64,000 nt of DNA from an uncultured Holdemanella sp. (GCF_934754935.1 NZ_CAKVJB010000006.1:6896-70895), one strand, 5' to 3'. Shown: positions 25,320-34,635, counted from the first letter of the stretch. Notes: generated by a model not told the origin, from the letters alone. Numbers and translations: made by a program.

Positions 25320-26030
25320 CTACTTATTGTTACGATTTCCCATACCAATCAATTGTAAGATTCTTAAGAAAATATTCAAGAAATCCAAATACACTTGTAA
25401 AGCCATGAAGATGGCAATCTTATCTTGTTGTACGATTGAACCATCCGATTGAATCAATAAACGATTCATTCTTTGAACATCCCAAACTGTAATGCCTGTA
25501 AAAATCAATAGAGCAACAATAGAAAGCAAGCGTACATCCATACTCACTCTAAATAACATCATGAAGCATTGTGTAATAATCAACACGAAAAGTCCAACCA
25601 TACATAATGAGCCAAAGCTTGTAAAATCTTTTTTAGAAGTTGTACCAATAACAGCTAAGCTGATAAAGTAAACTGCACTCACTAGAAAAGCCGTACCAAT
25701 TGTAGCCACATCATACACATAACCAATCGAAGTAAGGGATACGCCCATACAAATGGCATAAAGAACTAACATCACTTTCATACCTATACTTGATGTAGAT
25801 CTTGCCATAGAAACGCCAAAGGCAATCGACAAGATAAATGGTGCAATCACAAAGAGCATGAATAGAAATGGCATTGCACTAAGTAAAATCAATAAAGCAT
25901 TTGTGGCATATAAACCATAAGACACAATAGCTGTGATGCATAAGGCAATTGCCATCCATGCATAAGACTTCAACAAAGCACTTTTTAAAGTGCTTTGTGA
26001 ATAATAATTCATTGAATCATTATTGAACAT
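25320..26030 (-). CDS. Bax inhibitor-1/YccA family membrane protein
   Basis: Membrane protein of 236 residues with seven helices, of the BI-1/TMBIM family (bacterial YetJ-like proteins leak calcium in a pH-dependent way). Visible features are RSTSSIGMKVMLVLYAICMG, then FTGITVWDVQRMNRL in the sixth helix region and a C-terminal LDFLNIFLRILQLIGMGNR, in which the Asp-Asn and Leu-Arg pattern is typical. It follows the P-loop protein gene with two bases between them, so they are co-transcribed. Confidence 0.92.
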   Translation of the reverse strand: MFNNDSMNYYSQSTLKSALLKSYAWMAIALCITAIVSYGLYATNALLILLSAMPFLFMLFVIAPFILSIAFGVSMARSTSSIGMKVMLVLYAICMGVSLTSIGYVYDVATIGTAFLVSAVYFISLAVIGTTSKKDFTSFGSLCMVGLFVLIITQCFMMLFRVSMDVRLLSIVALLIFTGITVWDVQRMNRLLIQSDGSIVQQDKIAIFMALQVYLDFLNIFLRILQLIGMGNRNNK

Positions 26031-26032
26031 AT

Positions 26033-27736
26033 TTAATCCTTTTTCTGAATGAATTCTAATAATTGCTGAGCAGCAATATTTAAACCTTTACGGTTTGATT
26101 TATCGAATCCTAAGTGCGTATAGATCTCACCAACAAATACTCCATTATCTTCTAGAGCCTGGAACATTGTGTCAATGATTGGTTCACATAGTTCTTGTTT
26201 TTGCATAGGACCAAATGGGTTTGCGAAATATGTAGTTGAAATACCAACTTCTTGTGTTGTACCCAAAGCCATACGTTTACCTAACTTACAAGTATCTTTT
26301 ACTTCTTGTACAGTTAATTTCTTAAGACCAAATTCATTTGTGTAGTTGTTTGCGTACGCAAATAAATCAATTTTGTGGTTGTGAACAACAACACGATATG
26401 GAGCTGCTGGCTGAATCATACGTGAGTTTGGATTTTCTGGAGCCATGAAAATTGAACGGTCCATGTCACGATATGGAGTTCCTGGATCCAAGTCATCTAG
26501 ACGAATGAAGGCACCAATTTCAGTACCCTGACCATATGGAACACCATCTTCTAGGTGAATTGTTCCCATATCATCAAATACAACTTCAACTTCACGGATC
26601 ATATCTCCAGCAGCTGCTTTTAATGCTTCAATCGATTCAGATTTACCAGCACCACTATCACCCATCAACATGATACCTTTCTTTGTTCCATCCTTTAAAT
26701 AGATGTTTACGAAAGCACCATGGATTGGTAACCAACCTTTTTTCATTTGTGCCAAGTTGTGTAATGTTAAACACATTTTCTTTAAATATCCAAAGTATTC
26801 GATACGAGGATTATCACTGATACATCCTACCCAAATATCATTGGCTTCATCATAATAGAAGTTTGTATCATCATTACCATCATCATTACCAAAAATAACA
26901 ACTAAGTCTGGTTTTTGCGCACTCTCTTCTTTTGTAGCTAATTCAAATAAGTTAGCCATACTCAATGCACTAGACATATATTTTGAGTTGAAGTATACGA
27001 AGCACAATAAAGCTCCAACTTTACAAGGATAACAGAACCAGTTTGATTCTCCCTTTTTGAAATATGTCATTGGCTGTGTATCAATTTCAGTAAACATACC
27101 AGTACGTTTACTTGATTTTGGATGCAAAATCATTGGAGTTCTTAACATTACAGTATCGATCATTGGAATATCTTGTAATGCAGCATATTCATCAGCCCAT
27201 ACTTTATCCAATGTGTGAACAGAGAAACATGCATTCGTTCCAGCTTGAACCTGACGATATACTAAGTTTGGTCTTCCCATTAATTTTTCTTCAAACAAAC
27301 GATATGTACGAAGAATTAAATCGTTTGAAGCTGAGTCAAATGCCACTAATGTATTAATACCAAAATCCGTTGAGTTATCACTCTTCATATATCCAAAACG
27401 TTGTAAAGAACGCCAATTACGATACATTTCTTCAATAACACTTAATGTTGCATTTTTATCTGAAAGATAATATTCATTTTCTAATTCTTCACAAGTAAAG
27501 ATTGACAATAAACGCAAGAAATGACAGAAATCAGAAGCTGCTTCTTTCGAATTCAATTCACCATTCTTTGTCATATAAGCATACATTTTCGCATTATCTG
27601 TTTCTTGATATTCAATGAAATATTGAACGAATTTTGCGAACGTATGAGACTTCAATAAAACCTCACGACTCTTTGGATACGCCAAATTGTAGTTGATAAT
27701 AACCTGATTGTTAAAAATTTCAATTTTATTCTGCAT
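26033..27736 (-). CDS. P-loop protein of the HPr kinase/PEP carboxykinase type, function unknown
   Basis: A 567-residue soluble protein. A phosphate-binding loop MLMGDSGAGKSESIEALKAA (about residue 355) is close to the HPr kinase Walker A (GDSGIGKSE), and VEVVFDDMG (about 382) resembles the Mg-binding Asp pair of HPrK and PEPCK. The following GQGTEIGAFIRLDDLDPGTP and PNSRMIQPAAPYRVV also recall this superfamily. The long N-terminal part matches nothing I recognise, and the protein is larger than HPrK (about 310). A promoter (27761-27789) and a cre-like site (27822-27835) precede it. It may be a PEPCK-like enzyme or a protein kinase. Confidence 0.6.
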   Translation of the reverse strand: MQNKIEIFNNQVIINYNLAYPKSREVLLKSHTFAKFVQYFIEYQETDNAKMYAYMTKNGELNSKEAASDFCHFLRLLSIFTCEELENEYYLSDKNATLSVIEEMYRNWRSLQRFGYMKSDNSTDFGINTLVAFDSASNDLILRTYRLFEEKLMGRPNLVYRQVQAGTNACFSVHTLDKVWADEYAALQDIPMIDTVMLRTPMILHPKSSKRTGMFTEIDTQPMTYFKKGESNWFCYPCKVGALLCFVYFNSKYMSSALSMANLFELATKEESAQKPDLVVIFGNDDGNDDTNFYYDEANDIWVGCISDNPRIEYFGYLKKMCLTLHNLAQMKKGWLPIHGAFVNIYLKDGTKKGIMLMGDSGAGKSESIEALKAAAGDMIREVEVVFDDMGTIHLEDGVPYGQGTEIGAFIRLDDLDPGTPYRDMDRSIFMAPENPNSRMIQPAAPYRVVVHNHKIDLFAYANNYTNEFGLKKLTVQEVKDTCKLGKRMALGTTQEVGISTTYFANPFGPMQKQELCEPIIDTMFQALEDNGVFVGEIYTHLGFDKSNRKGLNIAAQQLLEFIQKKD

Positions 27737-27760
27737 AATTACACTCCTTTAACTATGACT

Positions 27761-27789
27761 AATATACATGAAAAACCTATGAAAGTAAA
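27761..27789 (-). promoter_or_regulatory. promoter of the HPrK/PEPCK-like gene
   Basis: On the minus strand TTTACT (27784-27789), 17-base spacer, TATATT (27761-27766), then RBS AAAGGAGTG before the ATG at 27736. Confidence 0.5.
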
Positions 27790-27821
27790 TGTAAACCTTA
27801 ATTTTTTGTTTATATTTCAAG

Positions 27822-27835
27822 TACAAGCGTTTACA
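27822..27835 (-). promoter_or_regulatory. cre-like site upstream of the HPrK/PEPCK-like gene
   Basis: TGTAAACGCTTGTA on the minus strand differs by one base from the palindromic form TGTAAACGCTTACA-like consensus. It overlaps the proS stop and lies about 35 bases upstream of the -35 element, where CcpA can activate or repress. Confidence 0.45.
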
Positions 27836-29525
27836 TAGCGAAAACTTTTTCAATTTCAGAATATACATCCTCAATCGCAATTTCAGTCTTTTCGCCCGTA
27901 TAACGATCTGTCCATTCAAGTTTTCCTTCTTTAACACCACGACCTACCGTAATACGATAAGGAACACCAATTAATTCCATATCTTTGAATTTAACACCTG
28001 GACGCTCATTACGATCATCTAAAATCACATCGAACTTGTGTTCTTTACAATATTCATATAGATTGTTGGCAATCTTAACTTGTTCTTCATCCTTTAAAGA
28101 TACAGGAACGATTGCAAGTCTAAATGGTGCAATTTCTACTGGCCATTTAATACCAAAATCATCATGGTGCTGATCTGCAACGGCTGCCATACATCTTTCT
28201 AGACCAATACCATAACTTCCCATCCAAACTGGCTGTAATTGGTTATTGGCATCTGTATAATAAAGATTCATACTCTTAGAATATTTAGTGCCCAATTTAA
28301 ATAAGTTACCAACTTCAATACCATGTTGGAAAGTTAACTTCTTACCACACTTAGGACAAATATCCCCTTCTTTTACCTGACAAAGATCAGCCACTTCAAC
28401 AGGTGTAAAATCTTTACAATTTACATTCTTAATGTGACGATCCGATTGGTTGGCTCCTACGATGAAGTTTTTCATATGTTTAATTTGACGATCCATATAA
28501 ACAGGACAATCAATACCCACTGGACCTGCAAAACCAACACGAGCATGCGTTACTTTTTCAACTTCTTCAAAGCTAGCCATTTCCATTTCGTTTGCACCCA
28601 ATAATTTCAATGCCTTTGTTTCATTCAATTCACGATCACCAGGAATACAGAATGCGATGACTTTTCCATCTACATTGTAAAGTAATGTTTTAACGAAATC
28701 ACTTTCCTTCTTACCAAAGAAAGCAGCCACTTCTTCAATAGTCTTCGCATTAGGTGTATCAACAACTTCCATAGAAAGTTCTTCTTCACATGAATCTTGC
28801 ATAGTATCCACAACTTCAGTGATTTCTAAGTTACTAGAATAGTCACAACCCTCACATCCAACGACAACATCTTCACCAATACTTGATAGAGCCTGATATT
28901 CTTCAGATAATAAACCACCCATAGCTCCAGTATCCGCTTTAACGATTTTATATTCCAAGCCTAAACGATCCATGATACGACAATATGCATCATACATTTT
29001 ATTGTAAGCTACATCCAATCCAGCTTCATCCACATCAAATGTATACGCATCCTTCATGATAAATTCACGCACACGAATCAATCCATAACGAGGACGAGTT
29101 TCATCACGATATTTTGTCTGAATCTGATATAAGTTATATGGGAAATCCTTATAAGATTTACCATCCATACTACTCGCTACCGCAAACAATTCCTCATGAG
29201 TTGGGCCCAAAACATAACGCTTATTATAACGATCACTCAATGAAAACATATTAGATCCAAATGCTTCACGACGACCCGATTGCACATATACATCTTCCGG
29301 AATTAATGCAGGCATCAATAACTCTTGTGCATCTTTCGCATCCATTTCTTCACGAATAATATTTTCAACTTTAGAAAGAACTTTCTTTCCCATAGGCATG
29401 ATCATATAAATTCCGTTTGAACATTTTTTGATCATTCCAGCACGCACCAACAAATTACTTGATACGCTATCTTCATCTTTCGCATTTTCTCTTAATGTAT
29501 AAAAGAAACTCTGACTTAATTTCAT
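27831..29525 (-). CDS. proS: prolyl-tRNA synthetase
   Basis: Class II synthetase charging tRNA-Pro. The 564-residue bacterial-type protein shows motif 1 region AGMIKKCSNGIYMIMPMG, motif 2 TKYRDETRPRYGLIRVREF, the INS editing domain (about 225-400, with FVKTLLYNVDGKVIAF) and motif 3 GIGLERCMAAVADQ, followed by an anticodon-binding domain (LDDRNERPGVKFKDMELIG). It follows the U32 gene after 19 bases. No T-box leader is visible upstream. Confidence 0.97.
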   Translation of the reverse strand: MKLSQSFFYTLRENAKDEDSVSSNLLVRAGMIKKCSNGIYMIMPMGKKVLSKVENIIREEMDAKDAQELLMPALIPEDVYVQSGRREAFGSNMFSLSDRYNKRYVLGPTHEELFAVASSMDGKSYKDFPYNLYQIQTKYRDETRPRYGLIRVREFIMKDAYTFDVDEAGLDVAYNKMYDAYCRIMDRLGLEYKIVKADTGAMGGLLSEEYQALSSIGEDVVVGCEGCDYSSNLEITEVVDTMQDSCEEELSMEVVDTPNAKTIEEVAAFFGKKESDFVKTLLYNVDGKVIAFCIPGDRELNETKALKLLGANEMEMASFEEVEKVTHARVGFAGPVGIDCPVYMDRQIKHMKNFIVGANQSDRHIKNVNCKDFTPVEVADLCQVKEGDICPKCGKKLTFQHGIEVGNLFKLGTKYSKSMNLYYTDANNQLQPVWMGSYGIGLERCMAAVADQHHDDFGIKWPVEIAPFRLAIVPVSLKDEEQVKIANNLYEYCKEHKFDVILDDRNERPGVKFKDMELIGVPYRITVGRGVKEGKLEWTDRYTGEKTEIAIEDVYSEIEKVFAM

Positions 29526-29544
29526 CTTTACTTACCTCTTCCAC

Positions 29545-30747
29545 TTATCTTATCTTACGAATCATCGCATCTATTTCAATAGGCCCAGACCACTTTGTAT
29601 GTACGATCTGCATTGGCTTATTACAAACCTCTAAAACATTCTTGTCACTATCATACACATCATCTACATGTACAATTGTACTAGGAATGTGAGGGCCAAA
29701 TATTTCTAAATCTTGATTAGGCATAAAATGATTCTTTACCTGTAAAGTTGCCATCTGACTAGCTTCATCATAATCCTGCACAATGGCTACATATTCCTGC
29801 GTTACCGTTTCATCATGATCTTGATACAACTGCACCTTATATCCAGGAAGCCCATTATAGAAGCCCGGCCCTGTCGGTCGATTTTCTGCCTTTGCGATTT
29901 CCTTTTTCACACGCTCAATAATTTCAACATCCGCATGACTGTGCTCATAAATATAATCAATCAACATACGATAGCTCGATACAACCGTAGCTAAATAATA
30001 AGCACTTTTCATACGTCCTTCAATTTTCAAAGACGCTACACCCATATGGATAAAATCCTCGATATAATCCACGGCCTGTAGATCTTTTGAAGACATAGAG
30101 AATAAATTTGTCGGATCACTCAATTCGGTTTCACCATCCATTAAATGATATTTCCAACGACAACTCTGTGCACAACCACCACGATTCGCATCACGAAGCG
30201 TCATATGATTACTCAATACACAACGTCCTGAAAATGAAATACACATACCTCCATGAATAAAGACTTCAATCGGTAATATATTCTCTTCACAAATCGAACG
30301 AATATCCTTTATTTGACATTCCCTAGCCAATACGACACGATCCATGCCCTTTTCTTTCCAGAATCTTGCAGCACTTGAGTTTGTAGAAGAATGCTGCGTA
30401 GATACATGCACCTCAAACTTACACCCAAGCTTTTTAGCCAACATCATGATCGATGGACTTGCCACAATGATCGCATGAACACCAATCGAATCCAATGTTT
30501 TTAAATACTCTTCAATACCATCCAGATCTGATTCATGTGGAAGCATATTTACAGTTACATGCACATGAGAATTGTGTGCATTCGCAAACTGAACCAACTC
30601 TGCAATCTCATCAATGGAAAAGTTACTAGCACGAGAACGCAAACTAAATTGTTTTCCACCAATATATACGGCATCCGCCCCATATAATATCGCAATTTTA
30701 GCTTTTTCTAAATTTCCAGCAGGAGCCAATAATTCAATTTTATTCAT
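29545..30747 (-). CDS. U32-family protein, TrhP2-like (tRNA U34 hydroxylation)
   Basis: A 400-residue protein of the peptidase U32 family. In Bacillus the YrrO (TrhP2) and YrrN (TrhP1) pair is needed to form 5-hydroxyuridine at tRNA position 34. Visible motifs are LLAPAGNLEKAKIAILYGAD, EVFIHGGMCISFSGRC, ANRGGCAQSCRWKY (Cys residues for a likely iron-sulfur cluster) and SLKIEGRMKS. It overlaps the companion gene by 8 bases. The U32 assignment is firm and the tRNA role is inferred from this pairing. Confidence 0.85.
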   Translation of the reverse strand: MNKIELLAPAGNLEKAKIAILYGADAVYIGGKQFSLRSRASNFSIDEIAELVQFANAHNSHVHVTVNMLPHESDLDGIEEYLKTLDSIGVHAIIVASPSIMMLAKKLGCKFEVHVSTQHSSTNSSAARFWKEKGMDRVVLARECQIKDIRSICEENILPIEVFIHGGMCISFSGRCVLSNHMTLRDANRGGCAQSCRWKYHLMDGETELSDPTNLFSMSSKDLQAVDYIEDFIHMGVASLKIEGRMKSAYYLATVVSSYRMLIDYIYEHSHADVEIIERVKKEIAKAENRPTGPGFYNGLPGYKVQLYQDHDETVTQEYVAIVQDYDEASQMATLQVKNHFMPNQDLEIFGPHIPSTIVHVDDVYDSDKNVLEVCNKPMQIVHTKWSGPIEIDAMIRKIR

Positions 30748-31603
30748 TTACTTGCTCCTCCTTTTTCTTGATTGTCTCTTCTAAATACCAACGATTACTT
30801 GACTCATCATCCGTAATCTTAATACCTTGTAAAGCCATATCATATAATCCTAAAATTTCCACAGTCCAATCATCATCAAAGAATAAAGAATCAATACGGA
30901 AGCGGTGCATGCCTACATCCGTAAAATCCCACATTTCCTGTAATGAATTGATTGGCATTTCACTAAAGATATGCGTACCCGTTTCATCTTGTACAATTGG
31001 CATACGCTCATCACGCGTTTGTTCAATCAAATCATAATGACACGGTAATGAACATACCGGTTTATTCACAGCCTCTAAATAATTTGTGACCAAAGGTCTT
31101 CTTGAATACAGAATCGAGAAATAGCCATGCACTAAAATTTCTATATTCGGATTGTGCTTTCCAATACTTACCACTTCTTCAAGACTCAATTCATGTGCCA
31201 AAGATACAGATTGAATGCCCAAAGACATATAGAAATCTACATCTGCACTTGAAGCTACCAATGTTTCAGGTTGATAGATCAATTTCGATTCAATCCCCAA
31301 TTGTTTCGCCTCAAAATATAGTCCTTCATCCGCATAGTAAATACCATCTACATCCAATTCTTTAAAAATCGAAAAGTATTCACGAACACCCGATAGATCT
31401 TCATCCATACATAATCTTAAAAAGTTGATATATAATTTTAGGCCAAGCTTTTTACACTTCTTCTTCCAAAGCTGTAAATCCTCTTTTTTTACCGTAATAC
31501 TCGAACGAATTGAATAATGTTCAACTCCAATGATCACAGCATCCGCCTTCGCTCTTTTTAATTTTTCTAATGAATCAATAGAATGAATTGTTGTTATAAA
31601 CAT
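30740..31603 (-). CDS. U32-family protein, TrhP1-like
   Basis: A 287-residue U32-family partner, shorter and more diverged (ILVHGYFSILYSRRPLVTNY, then CSLPCHYDLIEQ with Cys). The adjacent, overlapping pair of one short and one long U32 gene matches Bacillus yrrN-yrrO. It is first in the run trhP1-trhP2-proS, with GGAGTAATT as RBS. Confidence 0.78.
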   Translation of the reverse strand: MFITTIHSIDSLEKLKRAKADAVIIGVEHYSIRSSITVKKEDLQLWKKKCKKLGLKLYINFLRLCMDEDLSGVREYFSIFKELDVDGIYYADEGLYFEAKQLGIESKLIYQPETLVASSADVDFYMSLGIQSVSLAHELSLEEVVSIGKHNPNIEILVHGYFSILYSRRPLVTNYLEAVNKPVCSLPCHYDLIEQTRDERMPIVQDETGTHIFSEMPINSLQEMWDFTDVGMHRFRIDSLFFDDDWTVEILGLYDMALQGIKITDDESSNRWYLEETIKKKEEQVNE

Positions 31604-31693
31604 AATTACTCCTTATCAAAACATACAAAATTATTTTACCACAAATGTGATTCTATGCCTACTTAACCTCCTATTTAAATCTGACTAAATTTC

Positions 31694-31810
31694 ATGTATA
31701 CTTTAAATATAAACAAACAAACACTTAATGAAAAGTTCGAAGATTACAATGAACCAACAGAACAAGAAGAAATATGGTCGGATGAAATGATAGGAGAAGA
31801 AGAATTGTAG
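31694..31810 (+). pseudogene. possible antitoxin-tail remnant
   Basis: A 38-residue acidic frame (LNEKFEDYNEPTEQEEIW, then SDEMIGEEEL) with no RBS. It resembles the toxin-binding tail of MazE/AbrB-type antitoxins (a hydrophobic LxERFxxY start followed by an acidic stretch ending in GxE). No DNA-binding half and no toxin gene is nearby. Weak evidence. Confidence 0.3.
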
Positions 31811-31839
31811 AAAAAAAAGAATGCCATTATGACATTCTT
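31811..31839 (-). terminator. terminator of the HAD-phosphatase operon
   Basis: On the minus strand AAGAATG (31833-31839) and CATTCTT (31817-31823) are followed by a run of eight T. Confidence 0.75.
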
Positions 31840-31856
31840 AACTAGGCTAGTTCAAT

Positions 31857-32534
31857 CTAGTCTTTTTTAATGCATTCAACCAATTCTTTAGCCGAATATA
31901 CCACATGATCTGCACAAGGCCCACTTACCTGATGATGACGATTAAAATGAATTGTCTTCATGCCTGCATTTTTTGCTCCTTGCATATCATTGATGTAGTT
32001 ATCCCCTACATAATACCATTCATGAATATCTTCATGCATGGCTTCCATACACTTTTGAAAGGCATTCACATCCGGTTTTGCGACACCCAATTGTCCACTT
32101 GTAAAGACATGAGATGATTTAAAAAACTCAAAGACACGAAGCACTTCTAATTTCATTCTTTGATGAGCATCCTCTCCATTTGTCAAAATCGCAAGTTCAT
32201 CTTCACAGTCCGTAAAATAATCAATCAATGGTGCATCCATTTCAATATGATGCTGATAATATTTATAGCAAGACTGAAATTTTACAGCCTTTTCGTGACT
32301 CAATTCAATCCCATACTTTTCGCAAGCCTTCTCAATACGATAAACTCCCGATTCATCAATCGTTATCTTTCCTTGTTGTAGATCATCAAAAATCATATCT
32401 CCAAACTTACGATAATCCGCATAAAATAAACCCATGTCCACATCTACACTAGGAAGAAATTCTTCCATACATTTGCAAAATGGCCAGGATAAATCATAAA
32501 GTGTATCATCACAATCAAACATTAATTTCTTCAT
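31857..32534 (-). CDS. HAD-superfamily hydrolase
   Basis: Phosphatase of 225 residues. Motif I is MFDCDDTLYDL (both catalytic Asp), motif II ILTNG, and motif III/IV are GVAKPDVNAFQKCM and YYVGDNYINDMQGAKNAGM. The C1 cap is helical, as in YjjG-type nucleotidases and phosphoglycolate phosphatases. The start at 32534 gives MKKLMFDCDD, which is family-like. An in-frame codon 23 positions earlier overlaps the upstream gene. The substrate is unknown. Confidence 0.85.
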   Translation of the reverse strand: MKKLMFDCDDTLYDLSWPFCKCMEEFLPSVDVDMGLFYADYRKFGDMIFDDLQQGKITIDESGVYRIEKACEKYGIELSHEKAVKFQSCYKYYQHHIEMDAPLIDYFTDCEDELAILTNGEDAHQRMKLEVLRVFEFFKSSHVFTSGQLGVAKPDVNAFQKCMEAMHEDIHEWYYVGDNYINDMQGAKNAGMKTIHFNRHHQVSGPCADHVVYSAKELVECIKKD

Positions 32535-32575
32535 ATAATCACCAGATGAAATATAACATAAAAGTGAAGATTTCA

Positions 32576-33526
32576 CTACTGAATCTTCACTTGATTTAAA
32601 CATTTACGAACATGACCAGACTGTCCAGTTACCTCTTCATTTTCAATTAAAGATAAATGTACAGCTTCTTTACAAGATTCAATCGCTGCATCAAATACAA
32701 CATTGATCTTATTATCATTGATTTGCGTTAAAGAATGAATTTCTTCAGATCCAAAACGATTTGCGGTACTAAACGCAATCGCAATATCACCAGAACCATT
32801 GCCCATATGTGAGCCTGTTAAAGCAAGTCCTATTGGCATACGATTACATACTCTACGTAGTTGACGATCACTTAATGGAGCATCCGTCGCAACAATCATC
32901 ATAATCGAACCTTTTTCTTGTTCTAAAGGCAATTGATTCCCCTCTACTTTATCTAATAAATATTGTTCTCTTAAACCAAAATTAGAGAGTACTAGTACTC
33001 CTAAAGTATACTTATTTCCATCAATTTCAAAAACTCTTGAACTCGAACCAATACCACCAGACATTTCAAAACAAGACATACCTCGTCCGGCTCCAACACT
33101 GCCTAGTTCAAATTCTTTTTTACAATCTGCATATGCATCTAAGACATCCGATTTAGTGACTACACAATCACGAATCGCATTTAAATAGCCATCGTTACAT
33201 TCTCCAACTACAACATTAACACTCGTTAGATCTTCATTTTCTTTGACCATGATATCAACTAAAGCTTGTTGAACAACACCCACATTTAAAGTGTTTGTCA
33301 AACAAATATAACTCTCTAGTGTTCCTAGCTCCATAATTTGAGGTAAGCCTGTCGTCTTGCCAAAACCATTTAGAATACTACATCCACAAGCTAGCTTTTG
33401 ATGAAACACATCTTCAGCCGTACGAATAAATGTCACACCAGTTTGATGAGAGCCAGAACTGATTGTCTTATGTCCAACCAACACACCTTTTACATCTGTA
33501 ATTCGATTTAATTTACCTTTTTCCAT
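32576..33526 (-). CDS. P1-family (S58, DmpA-like) peptidase
   Basis: N-terminal nucleophile aminopeptidase-like protein of 316 residues that self-cleaves in characterised relatives. It begins LNRITDVKGVLVGHKTIS, has SVGAGRGMSCFEMSGG and the nucleophile motif GGIGSSSRVF, and ends with VFDAAIESCKEAVHLSLIEN, all typical of the family. The start at 33526 is chosen for its AAGGAG eight bases upstream. Relatives act on D-aminoacyl or beta-aminoacyl peptides; the substrate here is unknown. Confidence 0.88.
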   Translation of the reverse strand: MEKGKLNRITDVKGVLVGHKTISSGSHQTGVTFIRTAEDVFHQKLACGCSILNGFGKTTGLPQIMELGTLESYICLTNTLNVGVVQQALVDIMVKENEDLTSVNVVVGECNDGYLNAIRDCVVTKSDVLDAYADCKKEFELGSVGAGRGMSCFEMSGGIGSSSRVFEIDGNKYTLGVLVLSNFGLREQYLLDKVEGNQLPLEQEKGSIMMIVATDAPLSDRQLRRVCNRMPIGLALTGSHMGNGSGDIAIAFSTANRFGSEEIHSLTQINDNKINVVFDAAIESCKEAVHLSLIENEEVTGQSGHVRKCLNQVKIQ

Positions 33527-33606
33527 CTCTAAAACTCCTTTGGTATTTAAATTATTATAATCTTTATATCCCAAAAGAAACAAGATTACATTGTAAAACT
33601 AACCAT

Positions 33607-34635
33607 TTAATATAATCCCATCCAATTATTCATATAGTAAAATAAAGATTCATTTTTTGATTTTAAGTCTTCTGGAAAATTCACATAATGACTCCCTGCA
33701 TCCGCAAAGAACTCGCCCGGATCTTGACAACTATATTCTCTAAATAACGTCGGATTTTCATTGAAATAATTGATGAAATCTTGACGAGTGGATACTCCCA
33801 TATAAGATGTATATCCATCTGCCAATGAATAATCAAAAATATGTGTCAATTCATGTGTGACAGTTTCCTGATCATAATCCGTTAGATTTAATGGAACAAA
33901 TATGTTCATATCATCACTGCTTGCAAAGGCATACGCATCATCATCTAAAGACATATCATGTGTTTGTTTAAAATAATTCATATTATTTTCATCACAAAGA
34001 TTGATCATTACACAACGATTCAATAAAACAGATGGCTGACTACGAATATACGTATCAATATACGTATTCACATCCCCTGTTTTAAATGTACTACCAGATA
34101 CCACATTAATTGGTGGTAATCCCTCCAAATAAAGAACCTGATCTTGAAAAGGTGCATTATAAGCAGCCTCTGCCTCTTTTGCACGTTGCTCTTCTAGTGC
34201 AAGTTGTTCATTATATAAAGCTAAGCCTTCATCATACGCCAATTTTACTGGTTGACTCACAAATGTTGCACATAAAACAATCCCAACAACTAAACATAGT
34301 TTCAAAGGCTTCTTCATCCCCTTATGAGAATCCACATAATCAAGCATCAATCTATATTCAACATTTGAAAGTCCTTCCTCACTTTCAAAGCCATTCTGAT
34401 CTAAATATTCTTTTCTTAACTTTTGAATACGATCTTCTGACTTACCATAAGAAAGTACTAAATATAAACCAACTACCAATAAAGCCATAATGACACCATA
34501 CGTGTTATCCATTTGTGTAATAATGGCACGATCCATTAAACTCAAGTTATTTTCTCCTACCAACTCTCCATAGTTCGTAATAAAACCATATACCAATCCA
34601 AATAATGCACTTGATACAAAAAGCTTTTTAAACAT
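33607..34635 (-). CDS. membrane-anchored HExxH metalloprotease, lethal-factor/PPEP-like fold suggested
   Basis: A 342-residue protein with three N-terminal hydrophobic segments (about 5-22, 46-64 and 110-130) and an extracellular-looking domain from about 150. The zinc site is THELTHIFDY (HExxH, about residue 261). A downstream EFFADAGSHYV (about 308) supplies a Glu and the (E/D)xFA-type pattern seen in anthrax lethal factor-like and Pro-Pro endopeptidases. There is no signal peptide cleavage site, so the protease domain is probably tethered. The substrate is unknown. Promoter region AT-rich. Confidence 0.7.
   Translation of the reverse strand: MFKKLFVSSALFGLVYGFITNYGELVGENNLSLMDRAIITQMDNTYGVIMALLVVGLYLVLSYGKSEDRIQKLRKEYLDQNGFESEEGLSNVEYRLMLDYVDSHKGMKKPLKLCLVVGIVLCATFVSQPVKLAYDEGLALYNEQLALEEQRAKEAEAAYNAPFQDQVLYLEGLPPINVVSGSTFKTGDVNTYIDTYIRSQPSVLLNRCVMINLCDENNMNYFKQTHDMSLDDDAYAFASSDDMNIFVPLNLTDYDQETVTHELTHIFDYSLADGYTSYMGVSTRQDFINYFNENPTLFREYSCQDPGEFFADAGSHYVNFPEDLKSKNESLFYYMNNWMGLY

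Noticed and set aside
26033..27736. Straight assignment as ATP-type PEP carboxykinase
   Set aside because: The P-loop reads GDSGAGKSES rather than the GLSGTGKTTL of PEPCK, and the usual oxaloacetate-site motifs are not visible; only superfamily membership is claimed.
27749..27940. Minus-strand frame of 63 residues at the end of proS
   Set aside because: Overlaps the proS anticodon-binding domain in another frame and runs into the promoter of the next gene.
29526..29544. T-box leader for proS
   Set aside because: proS follows the U32 gene by 19 bases, leaving no room for a leader.
34110..34490. Plus-strand frame of 126 residues opposite the metalloprotease gene
   Set aside because: Antisense to a gene with clear membrane segments and HExxH motif; no RBS.
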